From positions 1 to 64,000 of the forward strand of contig MAAQ01000014.1 in assembly GCA_002162685.1 (NCBI GenBank): a stretch of 64,000 nucleotides of DNA, read 5' to 3'. This document shows positions 10,101-19,230 of this stretch, in pieces (the stretch's first letter is position 1; each line of letters begins with the position of its first letter). The position numbers were made by a program, and so were the translations under genes. The notes below the pieces were generated by a model, which worked only from the letters and a program-made list of their open reading frames with translations, was not told the origin of the DNA and searched no databases. The stretch is from Flavobacteriales bacterium 33_180_T64 (lineage in GTDB: Bacteria; Bacteroidota; Bacteroidia; Flavobacteriales; Flavobacteriaceae).

Positions 10101-11549
10101 CTAATAATATGAAAAACGTCTCACCTTAGCAATGTATTTAGCCAGTCTAATAACCTGATGGCTATAACCATACTCATTATCGTACCATATATATAATATC
10201 ACATTTTTACCGTCTGCACGAACAATTGTTGCTTTACTATCATAAATAGAAGGCGCAGAGCTTCCAACAATATCGCTAGATACTAATTCGTCGCTCATTT
10301 CGTATTTTATTTGTTCAACCAAATCACCTTCAAGTGCATATTTTTTCATGATGGCATTCATACCATCTATAGAGGTTTCTTTTTCTAGTTCTAAATTTAA
10401 TATAGCTAATGAACCATTTGGAACTGGAACTCTAATTGCATTTGATGTTAATTTTCCTTCAAATGATGGTAAGGCTTTAGAAACAGCTTTACCTGCACCA
10501 GTTTCTGTAATTACCATATTAAGAGCTGCAGCTCTACCACGACGGTATTTACTATGAAAATTATCTACTAGGTTTTGATCATTAGTATAAGCGTGTATCG
10601 TTTCTAGATGACCACTTATTACACCAAATGAATCCTCTACTGCTTTTAAAATAGGAGTAATGGCATTGGTTGTACATGATGCAGCTGAAAAAATATCTAC
10701 TTCATCTGGATTGTTTTCTAAGTGATTTACACCATGAACAATATTTGGAATACCTTTTCCAGGAGCAGTTAATAATACCTTTTCTACACCTTTAGATTTT
10801 AAATGCCTAGCTAGAGCTTTATCGTCTCTAAAAGCACCAGTATTATCAATTACTAAGGCATTGTTGATTCCCAATTTGGTGTAATCAATATCTTCTGGAG
10901 CATTTGCCGAAATTACATTTACAGTCGTTCCGTTGATAATAAGAGCGCTGTTTTTTACATCTGCTACAACCGTTCCAGAGAAATCACCATGAACAGAATC
11001 GTTTCTTAATAAAGAGGCTCTTTTTTCTAAAACCACTTGATCAATCGTTCCACGAGTTACAATAGCTCTTAAACGTAATTGACTTCCTTTGCCCGTTTTA
11101 GTCATCAACTCTCGTGCAACTAAACGCCCAATTCTTCCAAAACCATAAAGCACAACATCTTTAGGTTGTATCGCTTTATTTTTCTTAGCGTCTTTAAGTT
11201 TCGAAGCAACAAAACCAGTAGCATTACTATACTTTTGGTCTTCTAAATGAAATTCATATGTTAGCTTCCCTATATCTAATTTTGCAGGAGGTAAATCTAA
11301 AGTTTTGATAGCTTGTGCAATTTCTACAGAGTCAAAAATTGAAATTGGCTTCTGTACAAATTCTCCAGCGTATTCGTGAAGATTTAAAATCTCGCTTACA
11401 TTACGATCAATTAATTGGTTTCTAAAGAGGACCAATTCTATTGACTTGTCGTACCAAAGGTCGCTTACAATTTTGATAAATTTTACTGTAGCTCTTCTTC
11501 GATCTGCTTGAAAAGCCAATTCGTTTTCATAAGTTCCGTTCAAACCCAT
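10101..11549 (-). CDS. gap: Glyceraldehyde-3-phosphate dehydrogenase, long form with N-terminal extension
   Basis: VLYGFGRIGRLVAREL, AASCTTNAITPILKAVED active site, NEYGYSHQV; probable start MGLNGTYENELAFQ inside the supplied ORF. Confidence 0.9.
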   Translation of the reverse strand: MGLNGTYENELAFQADRRRATVKFIKIVSDLWYDKSIELVLFRNQLIDRNVSEILNLHEYAGEFVQKPISIFDSVEIAQAIKTLDLPPAKLDIGKLTYEFHLEDQKYSNATGFVASKLKDAKKNKAIQPKDVVLYGFGRIGRLVARELMTKTGKGSQLRLRAIVTRGTIDQVVLEKRASLLRNDSVHGDFSGTVVADVKNSALIINGTTVNVISANAPEDIDYTKLGINNALVIDNTGAFRDDKALARHLKSKGVEKVLLTAPGKGIPNIVHGVNHLENNPDEVDIFSAASCTTNAITPILKAVEDSFGVISGHLETIHAYTNDQNLVDNFHSKYRRGRAAALNMVITETGAGKAVSKALPSFEGKLTSNAIRVPVPNGSLAILNLELEKETSIDGMNAIMKKYALEGDLVEQIKYEMSDELVSSDIVGSSAPSIYDSKATIVRADGKNVILYIWYDNEYGYSHQVIRLAKYIAKVRRFSYY

Positions 11550-11635
11550 TGTGTTAAATTTAGTGTGTTGTGTGTTTAAATTTTTTGCAAAAATAACATA
11601 TTTCAAACGTTTTCGTAAGCTATTTCTTAAAAATA

Positions 11636-11671
11636 AAAAACCCTTCAAAATTTTTATTCAGAAGGGTTTTT
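11636..11671. terminator. Terminator downstream of htrA
   Basis: aaaaacccttc ... gaagggttttt hairpin. Confidence 0.75.
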
Positions 11672-11690
11672 TAGATGTTTGTATTTCAAT

Positions 11691-13109
11691 CTATTCAAAG
11701 ATGACTTCTTTTCGCCTTTTATTGGTGTCTATAAATTCTAATTTATAAATCTTATCCTGAGCATTACTGCCATATTTCTTAGTGAATTTTGAAATATCTT
11801 GAACGGTATTGATTTTAATATCATTTATTTTTGTGATAATATAACCAGGTCTTATCCCTAATCTTCTATATAAATAGGCGTTTTCATTTTTCTGAACCAA
11901 GACACCCTCTGTAAGGTTGTTTTCTTTTTTAAATTTTAATGGAAGGTTTCTTAATTCCATATCAATAAATTCAACACTAATAATATCACTTTTTGATAGT
12001 GTTACTGCTATAGTCTTAACTTCATTGTCTCTTAATACTTCGACATTTACCACATCATTAGGGCGTTTTGTTTTTAAATAACCACTTAAATCGGAAAATT
12101 TAGAAATTTCAACATTGTCTAATTTTTTTATAATATCTCCATCTTTAATTCCCGATTTTTTAGCTCCAGAATTATCCTCTACACTACTTATATAGACACC
12201 TTGAATTTCGTTAATGCCTTTTTCAATAGCTTCTTTAGAGTTCCTATTTAATATTGAAACACCAAGAACGCCTTCTTGTACATCGCCAAATTCAATAATA
12301 TCTTGAATTACTTTTCTAGCAATATTACTAGGTACAGCAAACGAATACCCTATATAAGAACCTGTTTGAGATGAAATTGCAGTATTTATGCCAATAAGCT
12401 GTCCGCTAGAATTTACTAAAGCTCCTCCTGAATTCCCTGGATTTACAGCTGCATCAGTTTGAATAAACGATTGCGAATAGCTGCCAGATAAGTCTCTTGA
12501 TTTTGCACTAATAATACCAGCAGTTACTGTTGAAGTAAGATTAAACGGGTTTCCAACGGCTAATACCCATTCACCAACTTTGGCATTGTCAGAATCACCA
12601 AATGCTATGGCCGGTAATTCTTCTTTAGCATCAATTTTTAAAAGGGCAATATCTGTTTTTTCATCAGTTCCAATAAGTTGAGCATCATAAACTCTATTAT
12701 CATTTAAAGTAATAGATATACTGCTTGATCCTGCAATAACATGGTTGTTTGTAATAATGTAACCATCAGGAGAAATAATGACACCACTTCCAGTTCCTAT
12801 TTGTTGACGTTTTTGTGATTGCTTTCCATAAAATAAATCTTGAAATGTAGGAGATCCAGTTACAAGTGTAGTGTTTTTTACATGTACAACTGCATGAATA
12901 CTATTCTCTGCAGCAGCAATAAAGTTTGGAACTTCGGTTGTTAATAAAGTGCTTGTCTTGGCATTGTAATTCGCATTTAAAAATTGCGGTTGCTCTTGTT
13001 TGTTTTCAAAAGCCATTGTTTGTTCTTTTTGAATAAAAAGGGTATAGGTAGATAATGCTATAATTCCACCTAACATAGAAACAAATACTAAGGTTAAAAT
13101 CTTTTTCAT
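11691..13109 (-). CDS. htrA: DegP/HtrA-like periplasmic serine protease with PDZ domains
   Basis: GTGSGVIISPDGYIITNNHVI, DIALLKID, GNSGGALVN catalytic serine, two PDZ-like regions. Confidence 0.95.
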   Translation of the reverse strand: MKKILTLVFVSMLGGIIALSTYTLFIQKEQTMAFENKQEQPQFLNANYNAKTSTLLTTEVPNFIAAAENSIHAVVHVKNTTLVTGSPTFQDLFYGKQSQKRQQIGTGSGVIISPDGYIITNNHVIAGSSSISITLNDNRVYDAQLIGTDEKTDIALLKIDAKEELPAIAFGDSDNAKVGEWVLAVGNPFNLTSTVTAGIISAKSRDLSGSYSQSFIQTDAAVNPGNSGGALVNSSGQLIGINTAISSQTGSYIGYSFAVPSNIARKVIQDIIEFGDVQEGVLGVSILNRNSKEAIEKGINEIQGVYISSVEDNSGAKKSGIKDGDIIKKLDNVEISKFSDLSGYLKTKRPNDVVNVEVLRDNEVKTIAVTLSKSDIISVEFIDMELRNLPLKFKKENNLTEGVLVQKNENAYLYRRLGIRPGYIITKINDIKINTVQDISKFTKKYGSNAQDKIYKLEFIDTNKRRKEVIFE

Positions 13110-13183
13110 TAGTTATTAGGTTTTAAAAGTTTATAAATTAAGTAACGATTAAAAGTAATTATTTATTGAATCTGAAATTCAAC

Positions 13184-13223
13184 TTTAACGATTTTTAACG
13201 TCCTATTTAACGTGCATTTAACA
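13184..13223. promoter_or_regulatory. Four phased TTTAACG/A direct repeats in the htrA-dapF divergent promoter
   Basis: TTTAACG at 13184, 13194 and 13206, TTTAACA at 13217 (start spacings 10, 12, 11 bp). Confidence 0.6.
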
Positions 13224-13247
13224 GCGTAATTATCGCATCATTATTCC

Positions 13248-13255
13248 TATATTTG
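13248..13255 (+). promoter_or_regulatory. Bacteroidetes -7 box (TATATTTG) of dapF
   Basis: Exact match to TAnnTTTG 16 bp upstream of the start codon. Confidence 0.7.
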
Positions 13256-13263
13256 CATGACTT

Positions 13264-14037
13264 ATGCAACTTACTTTTTATAAATATCAAGGAACAGGAA
13301 ATGATTTTGTGATGATTGATAATCGTCAGCAAATTTTCGACAAAAAGGATACTAAACGTATCGCATTCTTATGTGACAGACGATTTGGTGTTGGTGCTGA
13401 TGGATTAATACTTCTAGAAAATCATGAATCTTTTGATTTCAAGATGGTGTATTTTAATGCTGATGGAAATGAAAGCTCTATGTGTGGAAATGGAGGGCGT
13501 TGCATTGTCGCATTTGCTAATTTTTTAGGAATGATATCTAATAAAGCGACCTTCGAAGCGATTGATGGTTTACATAAAGCCACAATTGAGAACAGCTTGG
13601 TAAGTTTACAAATGAATGATGTAACGACCATTGAAAGTTATAAAACTCACGTGTTTTTAGATACAGGGTCTCCTCATCACGTACAGTTAGAAGATGATTT
13701 GTCTACACTTGATGTAAAAACTATAGGTCGTGAAATTCGTTATAATGAACCTTATAATGCTGCTGGTTGTAATGTGAATTTCGTGAGTAAAAAATCTAAT
13801 AATAACTTTTTGGTAAGGACCTATGAAAGAGGCGTTGAAGACGAAACCTTATCTTGCGGAACAGGGGTAACAGCGGTAGCCATAGCAATGCATTGTCTTG
13901 GAGAGACCGAAAAAACCCTTATAACTTTACAAACCAAAGGAGGAGATCTGAAGGTGTCTTTTAAAAAAAATGATTATGGTTATAATAATGTTTTGCTTAT
14001 TGGTCCAGCAACACTAGTTTTTAAAGGCAATATTTAA
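13264..14037 (+). CDS. dapF: Diaminopimelate epimerase
   Basis: KYQGTGNDFVMIDNR, GNESSMCGNGGRC, TLSCGTGVTAVA. Confidence 0.97.
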   Translation: MQLTFYKYQGTGNDFVMIDNRQQIFDKKDTKRIAFLCDRRFGVGADGLILLENHESFDFKMVYFNADGNESSMCGNGGRCIVAFANFLGMISNKATFEAIDGLHKATIENSLVSLQMNDVTTIESYKTHVFLDTGSPHHVQLEDDLSTLDVKTIGREIRYNEPYNAAGCNVNFVSKKSNNNFLVRTYERGVEDETLSCGTGVTAVAIAMHCLGETEKTLITLQTKGGDLKVSFKKNDYGYNNVLLIGPATLVFKGNI

Positions 14038-14561
14038 TGATAACACTTAAAGGGACACATATCTATTTGAGAGCTTTAGAGCCTGAAGACTTAGAGTTTA
14101 TTCATGAGATTGAAAATAATCAAGATATATGGGAGATTAGTAATACCATTACACCATATTCTAAGTTTTTAATAAAGCAATATTTAGAACAAGCTCATAA
14201 AGATATTTTTGAAGTTAAACAATTACGACTTGTTATTTGTAATTATAATAATGTTGCCCTTGGAATGATTGATCTGTTCGATTTCGATTTTAAAAATAGA
14301 AGAGCAGGTGTTGGTATATTGATTAAAGATTTTGAACAACGACAAAAAGGCTTTGGGAAAGAGGCATTACAATTATTAATAAACTATTGTAAGTCACATT
14401 TAGACCTGCATCAATTATATTGTAATATTTCAGAAAATAATAATAGTAGTTTAAAGTTGTTTACTAATAAAGGGTTTGATATTATTGGTCTAAAAAAAGA
14501 TTGGAACTATGTTAATGGGACTTATAAAAATGAATATCTATTACAATTTATATTTAATTAA
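14037..14561 (+). CDS. GNAT-family N-acetyltransferase (RimJ/RimL-like)
   Basis: LRALEPEDLEFIHEIENN..., GKEALQLLINYC, NNSSLKLFTNKGF. Confidence 0.88.
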   Translation: MITLKGTHIYLRALEPEDLEFIHEIENNQDIWEISNTITPYSKFLIKQYLEQAHKDIFEVKQLRLVICNYNNVALGMIDLFDFDFKNRRAGVGILIKDFEQRQKGFGKEALQLLINYCKSHLDLHQLYCNISENNNSSLKLFTNKGFDIIGLKKDWNYVNGTYKNEYLLQFIFN

Positions 14562-15605
14562 ATGTATATAAAAAAAATACTTTGGGCTATAGCTCTTATC
14601 GGTTTAGTTGTAGCGGCTTATTTCGCTTACTATGTATATGGTGCTATGTTGTCACCAAACACGAAATTTAATAATGATAATGCTTACATCTATGTGTCTA
14701 GTACTGCAAATTATAATGATGTAAGAGAACAATTGATACCATTACTTGATGATATTGATGCTTTTGATGTATTAGCAGCTAGAAAAAAATATATAACCAA
14801 TCTAAAAGCTGGAAAATTTGCTATTAAAAAAGGAATGAGTAATAATGATATTATTAATTCTATAAGAAGCAATAATATCCCAATAAAACTTTCTTTTAAT
14901 AATCAAGAAACTATAGCCAAACTAGCAGGTAGAATTAGTAATCAAATTGAAGCAGATAGTAGCTCGTTACTTAAAGCGATGACAGATGCCGATTTTATGA
15001 AAGTTAGTGGGTTCTCTAAGCAAACAGCTTTAGGGATGTATATTCCAAATAGTTATGAACTTTTCTGGAATACCTCTGCTGAGCAGTTTAGAGATCGAAT
15101 GTTTAAAGAGTCTAATCGGTTTTGGAATGATAATAGAAATGTAAAAGCGAAAACAATTGGTCTGACTAGAAATGAGGTCATGACTTTGGCGTCTATTGTT
15201 CATGAAGAATCTAAGCAAGCTAGTGAGCAACCACGAATTGCTGGTGTATACATGAATAGAATTAGAATAGGAATGCCGCTTCAGGCAGATCCAACTTTGA
15301 AATTTGCAGCCTACCAATTACCCGAATACAAAAACACAATTATTAAGCGTGTTTTAAATAAACACAAAGACATTAAATCGCCTTATAATACTTATATGAA
15401 TGCTGGTTTGCCACCTGGATTAATAGCAATGCCAGATATTTCAGCTATAGATGCTGTTCTAAATTATGAAAACCATAAGTACCTCTATTTTGCTGCAAAT
15501 GCTAAGAAGCTGGGTTTTCATAAATTCGCAAAAACATTGGCCCAGCATAATGTCAATGCTAGAGCATACCAAAGATACTTATCATCACAAGGCATTAATA
15601 AATAA
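14562..15605 (+). CDS. mltG: Endolytic murein transglycosylase
   Basis: YceG-like: LASIVHEESKQASEQPRIAGVYMNRIRIGMPLQADPT, SPYNTYMNAGLPPGLI. Confidence 0.95.
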   Translation: MYIKKILWAIALIGLVVAAYFAYYVYGAMLSPNTKFNNDNAYIYVSSTANYNDVREQLIPLLDDIDAFDVLAARKKYITNLKAGKFAIKKGMSNNDIINSIRSNNIPIKLSFNNQETIAKLAGRISNQIEADSSSLLKAMTDADFMKVSGFSKQTALGMYIPNSYELFWNTSAEQFRDRMFKESNRFWNDNRNVKAKTIGLTRNEVMTLASIVHEESKQASEQPRIAGVYMNRIRIGMPLQADPTLKFAAYQLPEYKNTIIKRVLNKHKDIKSPYNTYMNAGLPPGLIAMPDISAIDAVLNYENHKYLYFAANAKKLGFHKFAKTLAQHNVNARAYQRYLSSQGINK

Positions 15606-15607
15606 TA

Positions 15608-16519
15608 GTGGATTCTCGTTTTAGACTTATTTTAATTTGCTGTCTCTCAACAGTGTCTATATGGTCGCAATCTAAGATAGATACGTTTTTAAAACCAAGT
15701 GATAGTATAAATAACTCACGTAGAAATGCAGTTGTTATTACTGAAACCTCTTTAGCGTCTTTAACCTTGGTTGGATTAGATCAGTTATGGTATGCTGATT
15801 TCGAAAGGTCTAAATTTAAAACCATTGATGATACAGATGAGTGGTTGCAAATGGATAAATTGGGTCATGTATTTTCTTCTTATCAATTAGGGAAAATTGG
15901 TGCTAATGCATTACACTGGGCTGGTGTAAGTAAAAATGATCAACTGCTATATGGAGCGACTCTTGGTCTAGGGTTTTTAACTGCTGTAGAGCTTTTTGAT
16001 GGGTATTCTGAAGAATGGGGATTTTCATGGTCAGATATGGCAGCCAATGCTACAGGAACAGGTTTGTATATAGGTCAAGAGCTTTTATGGGATGAGCAAC
16101 GTATTGTAATGAAATATTCATTTCATCAAACTCAATTTGCGAACCAACGACCAGACAAATTAGGAGATGGATTTTTAGAAGAAATGTTAAAAGATTATAA
16201 TGGGCAAACCTATTGGTTGAGCGCAAATGTACATTCTTTCTTTAAAGAAAGTAAAATTCCTAAGTGGATAAATGTTGCATTTGGCTATGGAGCAGAAGGA
16301 ATGCGCACAGGAAGAAAGGAAAACGTTGATAACTTATTAATAACTCAAAACAGAAGGCGTCAATTCTATCTTAGTTTGGACGTAGATTTGTCTAGAATAA
16401 AAACAAATTCTCGAGTGTTGAGAACTGTTTTCGACGTTTTAAACGTTATAAAATTGCCGTTTCCTGCTATTGAATTCAATAAGAGAAATGGCGCAAAGCT
16501 CCACTATATCTACTTTTAA
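15608..16519 (+). CDS. DUF2279/YfiM-like membrane-associated protein (GTG start)
   Basis: DKLGHVFSSYQLGKIG, ELFDGYSEEWGFSWSDMAANATG. Confidence 0.8.
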   Translation: MDSRFRLILICCLSTVSIWSQSKIDTFLKPSDSINNSRRNAVVITETSLASLTLVGLDQLWYADFERSKFKTIDDTDEWLQMDKLGHVFSSYQLGKIGANALHWAGVSKNDQLLYGATLGLGFLTAVELFDGYSEEWGFSWSDMAANATGTGLYIGQELLWDEQRIVMKYSFHQTQFANQRPDKLGDGFLEEMLKDYNGQTYWLSANVHSFFKESKIPKWINVAFGYGAEGMRTGRKENVDNLLITQNRRRQFYLSLDVDLSRIKTNSRVLRTVFDVLNVIKLPFPAIEFNKRNGAKLHYIYF

Positions 16520-16532
16520 CAACACTTTAACA
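16515..16532 (+). promoter_or_regulatory. Two TTTAACA repeats 11 bp apart upstream of the lysozyme-like gene
   Basis: TTTAACA at 16515 and 16526; TATATTTG -7 box begins about 36 bp after the second repeat. Confidence 0.35.
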
Positions 16533-16594
16533 TCTTATTTTGAGTAATTCAAAAAAAAGCGTATATTTGCATGCTGAAATTGTAAAATGATTTA

Positions 16595-17317
16595 ATGAGT
16601 ATTAAATCTTACAGAACATTAGCTATCATGATTAAAAAAGTAGGTAATTATTTCATTATTCCACTAGCTATTTGTGTCACACTTTATATGGCACTTAAAC
16701 CAGAATCTTCATTAAATTATAATGATTATTCTACTGAAGGTTTAGAGCTTAATTACAATATAACCAAAGATTTAGCACTTGTTGAGGGTAATTATGTCGA
16801 TGGTTCTCATATAGAATTATCAAATCCATTTCATTCAAAACACACCTATTTCCCATATATAGGAAATTCTTACAATGGCTTTAAAGAGGCCTTAGCATTT
16901 AAAGAATCAAGAGGTAATTATTTCACGGTAAATACTTTAGGATATTTAGGTAAATATCAATTTGGTGCTGAGACTTTAAAAATGATTGGAATTTATAACC
17001 CAACACAGTTTCTATATAACCCTCAACTTCAAGAAAAGGCATTTCTTGCTAATGCAGAACGTAATAAATGGATTCTTAGAAAGGATATCAAACGCTTTGA
17101 AGGGAAGAAGATAAATGGTGTTTTGGTAACAGAGTCTGGTATTTTGGCTGCTGCACATTTAGCTGGACCAGGAAGTGTAAAGAAATTTTTAAGAAGCTAT
17201 GGAAGTCACAACTTCTCTGATGCTTATGGTACTACTGTAAAACATTATATGAAAAAGTTTTCTGGGTACGATACGTCTTTTATTGAAGCAGATAAAAAAG
17301 CAAAGGCTACTTTGTAA
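16595..17317 (+). CDS. Exported lysozyme/SLT-like protein (start may be MIKKVGNYF at 16628)
   Basis: AFKESRGNYFTVNTLGYLGKYQFGAETLKMIG and ILAAAHLAGPGSVKKFL, lysozyme-like fold motifs. Confidence 0.7.
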   Translation: MSIKSYRTLAIMIKKVGNYFIIPLAICVTLYMALKPESSLNYNDYSTEGLELNYNITKDLALVEGNYVDGSHIELSNPFHSKHTYFPYIGNSYNGFKEALAFKESRGNYFTVNTLGYLGKYQFGAETLKMIGIYNPTQFLYNPQLQEKAFLANAERNKWILRKDIKRFEGKKINGVLVTESGILAAAHLAGPGSVKKFLRSYGSHNFSDAYGTTVKHYMKKFSGYDTSFIEADKKAKATL

Positions 17318-17337
17318 AGGCTTTTAAGAGAATAGAT

Positions 17338-17380
17338 AAAGACAGAAATACTAATCGGGTTAGTATTTCTGTCTTTTTTT
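17338..17380. terminator. Bidirectional terminator between convergent genes
   Basis: aaagacagaaatacta atcgggt tagtatttctgtcttttttt. Confidence 0.85.
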
Positions 17381-17397
17381 TTACAAAAAATAGATAC

Positions 17398-18372
17398 TTA
17401 TTTCTTTTTATAAATACCAAATAAAAAATCTGAAGTATTATGATTTAGGTAGTTGTCTTCAAATAAAAAGAGCTCATTTAATACTTTTCTTTTTTCTTCA
17501 TTTTCATTGATAAAATGATGAGAAATATCTTTTAATACATTCATTAATATATTTCCACCATATGGTTTTTCAACAAGTATTTCAAAGTTATTATGGATTG
17601 TAGGTATTATATTTTTAGAATCTACACATTCAGATGGATCTGCAATAATCATTCTTAGAATTCCTGATCCAAAAAATTTTCTTTTGATAAAACTCGAGTT
17701 ATAACGCTTTTTATATTTTTTGGGGATGAGTTTAAGGGCAGAATTTATTTCTTTAATTTGATGTTTGGGAAACTGCAATCGGTTTGGGCCAATATATTCA
17801 TTGATAACTAACATTCCAGAATCACTCAGACAAGTATTAACTTTCTGTGTAAGTAAATTTTCAACATCATTAAAATGATGAAGTGACGAATTAAATAATA
17901 CAATATCAAAATGGTTTTTAGGAAAATGATATTTTTCAATATCAGAACAAATAAATTCAATAGTGCTTAACTGTTTTGCATTTGCACTTTTAATAGCACC
18001 TTCTATTCTTTCTTTTGAAAGATCAACACATGTTATTTTTTCGAAATTGTCATATCCTGCTAATTCTATTTCATGACTACAAGACCCGCTGCCTAAAGAA
18101 AGCAATTTTAGATTTGTGCGATCTTTTAAAAACTCTTGAACTAAATATTGCTTGTAATTCATGTTAGAATTTCCAGTCATCATAAAATTCCATCGTTCTT
18201 TAACTAAAGGAATAATCCACCAATTAGAACTAAGTTTAGAGGAGTTATTAAATGCGCTTTTTGTTCTTGATGAATTAGAAAATGTAAATTTTGACATTAT
18301 AAAATCCCAGCCGCGTTGCTTTCCTTTTAAGAAAGTATCGGTTATGTCATCAATTGTTATTAATCTAATCAT
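17398..18372 (-). CDS. Class I SAM-dependent methyltransferase
   Basis: LLSLGSGSCSHEIELAGYDNFEKITCVDLSKERIEGA, FDIVLFNSSLHHFNDVENLL. Confidence 0.85.
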   Translation of the reverse strand: MIRLITIDDITDTFLKGKQRGWDFIMSKFTFSNSSRTKSAFNNSSKLSSNWWIIPLVKERWNFMMTGNSNMNYKQYLVQEFLKDRTNLKLLSLGSGSCSHEIELAGYDNFEKITCVDLSKERIEGAIKSANAKQLSTIEFICSDIEKYHFPKNHFDIVLFNSSLHHFNDVENLLTQKVNTCLSDSGMLVINEYIGPNRLQFPKHQIKEINSALKLIPKKYKKRYNSSFIKRKFFGSGILRMIIADPSECVDSKNIIPTIHNNFEILVEKPYGGNILMNVLKDISHHFINENEEKRKVLNELFLFEDNYLNHNTSDFLFGIYKKK

Positions 18373-18511
18373 TTGGTTTCAGGATTTTTCTGCAAATATA
18401 ATAGTGTCAAACTGTTTTATTGATTTAATCGAAATTAGTTTTTTTGATTAAAAGACTATGCTTTTATTGTGATGACAAGAAAAACCTGTTGTTTAAAATC
18501 AATATCCTTTT

Positions 18512-19228
18512 TTAGTCCTTGTGTATTACAAAAATTGCAGGTCGTTTGTGTAAATCAACTTTAACATGTTTCCACTCTTTTATAGTCATTGTTTTGATAT
18601 ATTCACTAGGTAAGGTGATGTCACAAGCAATACAGACTCTTGTATTTGGTTGTAGTGTGGTACAAAGATCTTCTAGTATTTTATTGTTGCGATACGGTGT
18701 TTCAATAAATAATTGAGTTTGATTTTGCTCATATGATAAGCGTTCTAATCGCTTAAGTGTTGCTTTGCGTTCAGATTTATCAATAGGGATATAACCATTA
18801 AAAGCAAAACTTTGTCCGTTCATTCCAGAGCTCATTAGTGCTAGAACTATTGATGAAGGTCCAACTAATGGAACGACCTGAATATTGTTCTCATGAGCTA
18901 GCTTTACAATATCTGCCCCTGGATCAGCAATACCTGGACAACCGGCTTCAGAGAGTAAGCCCATAGATTTTCCGTTCTTGCAATCGTCAAGAAAATTTTG
19001 AGTTTCTTCAGGTTGCGTGTACTTATTTAAAAGTTTAAAATTTAAAATAGATTGTTGTTTCCTTGAGTCTACTTTTTTGATAAATCGTCTGGCTGTTTTT
19101 TCGTTTTCAACAATATAGTTGTCTACCAATTCAATTATCTTTTTTACTGAAATAGGTAAGACTTCTAACGGAGGATTGTCACCAAGACGCGTTGGAATAA
19201 GGTATAATTTTCCGAAGTTTTCATTCAT
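18512..19228 (-). CDS. RsmI-like tetrapyrrole-methylase-family SAM methyltransferase
   Basis: GLLSEAGCPGIADPGADIVKLAHE, VVPLVGPSSIVLALMSSGMNGQSFAFNGYIP. Confidence 0.88.
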   Translation of the reverse strand: MNENFGKLYLIPTRLGDNPPLEVLPISVKKIIELVDNYIVENEKTARRFIKKVDSRKQQSILNFKLLNKYTQPEETQNFLDDCKNGKSMGLLSEAGCPGIADPGADIVKLAHENNIQVVPLVGPSSIVLALMSSGMNGQSFAFNGYIPIDKSERKATLKRLERLSYEQNQTQLFIETPYRNNKILEDLCTTLQPNTRVCIACDITLPSEYIKTMTIKEWKHVKVDLHKRPAIFVIHKD

Positions 19229-19230
19229 AA

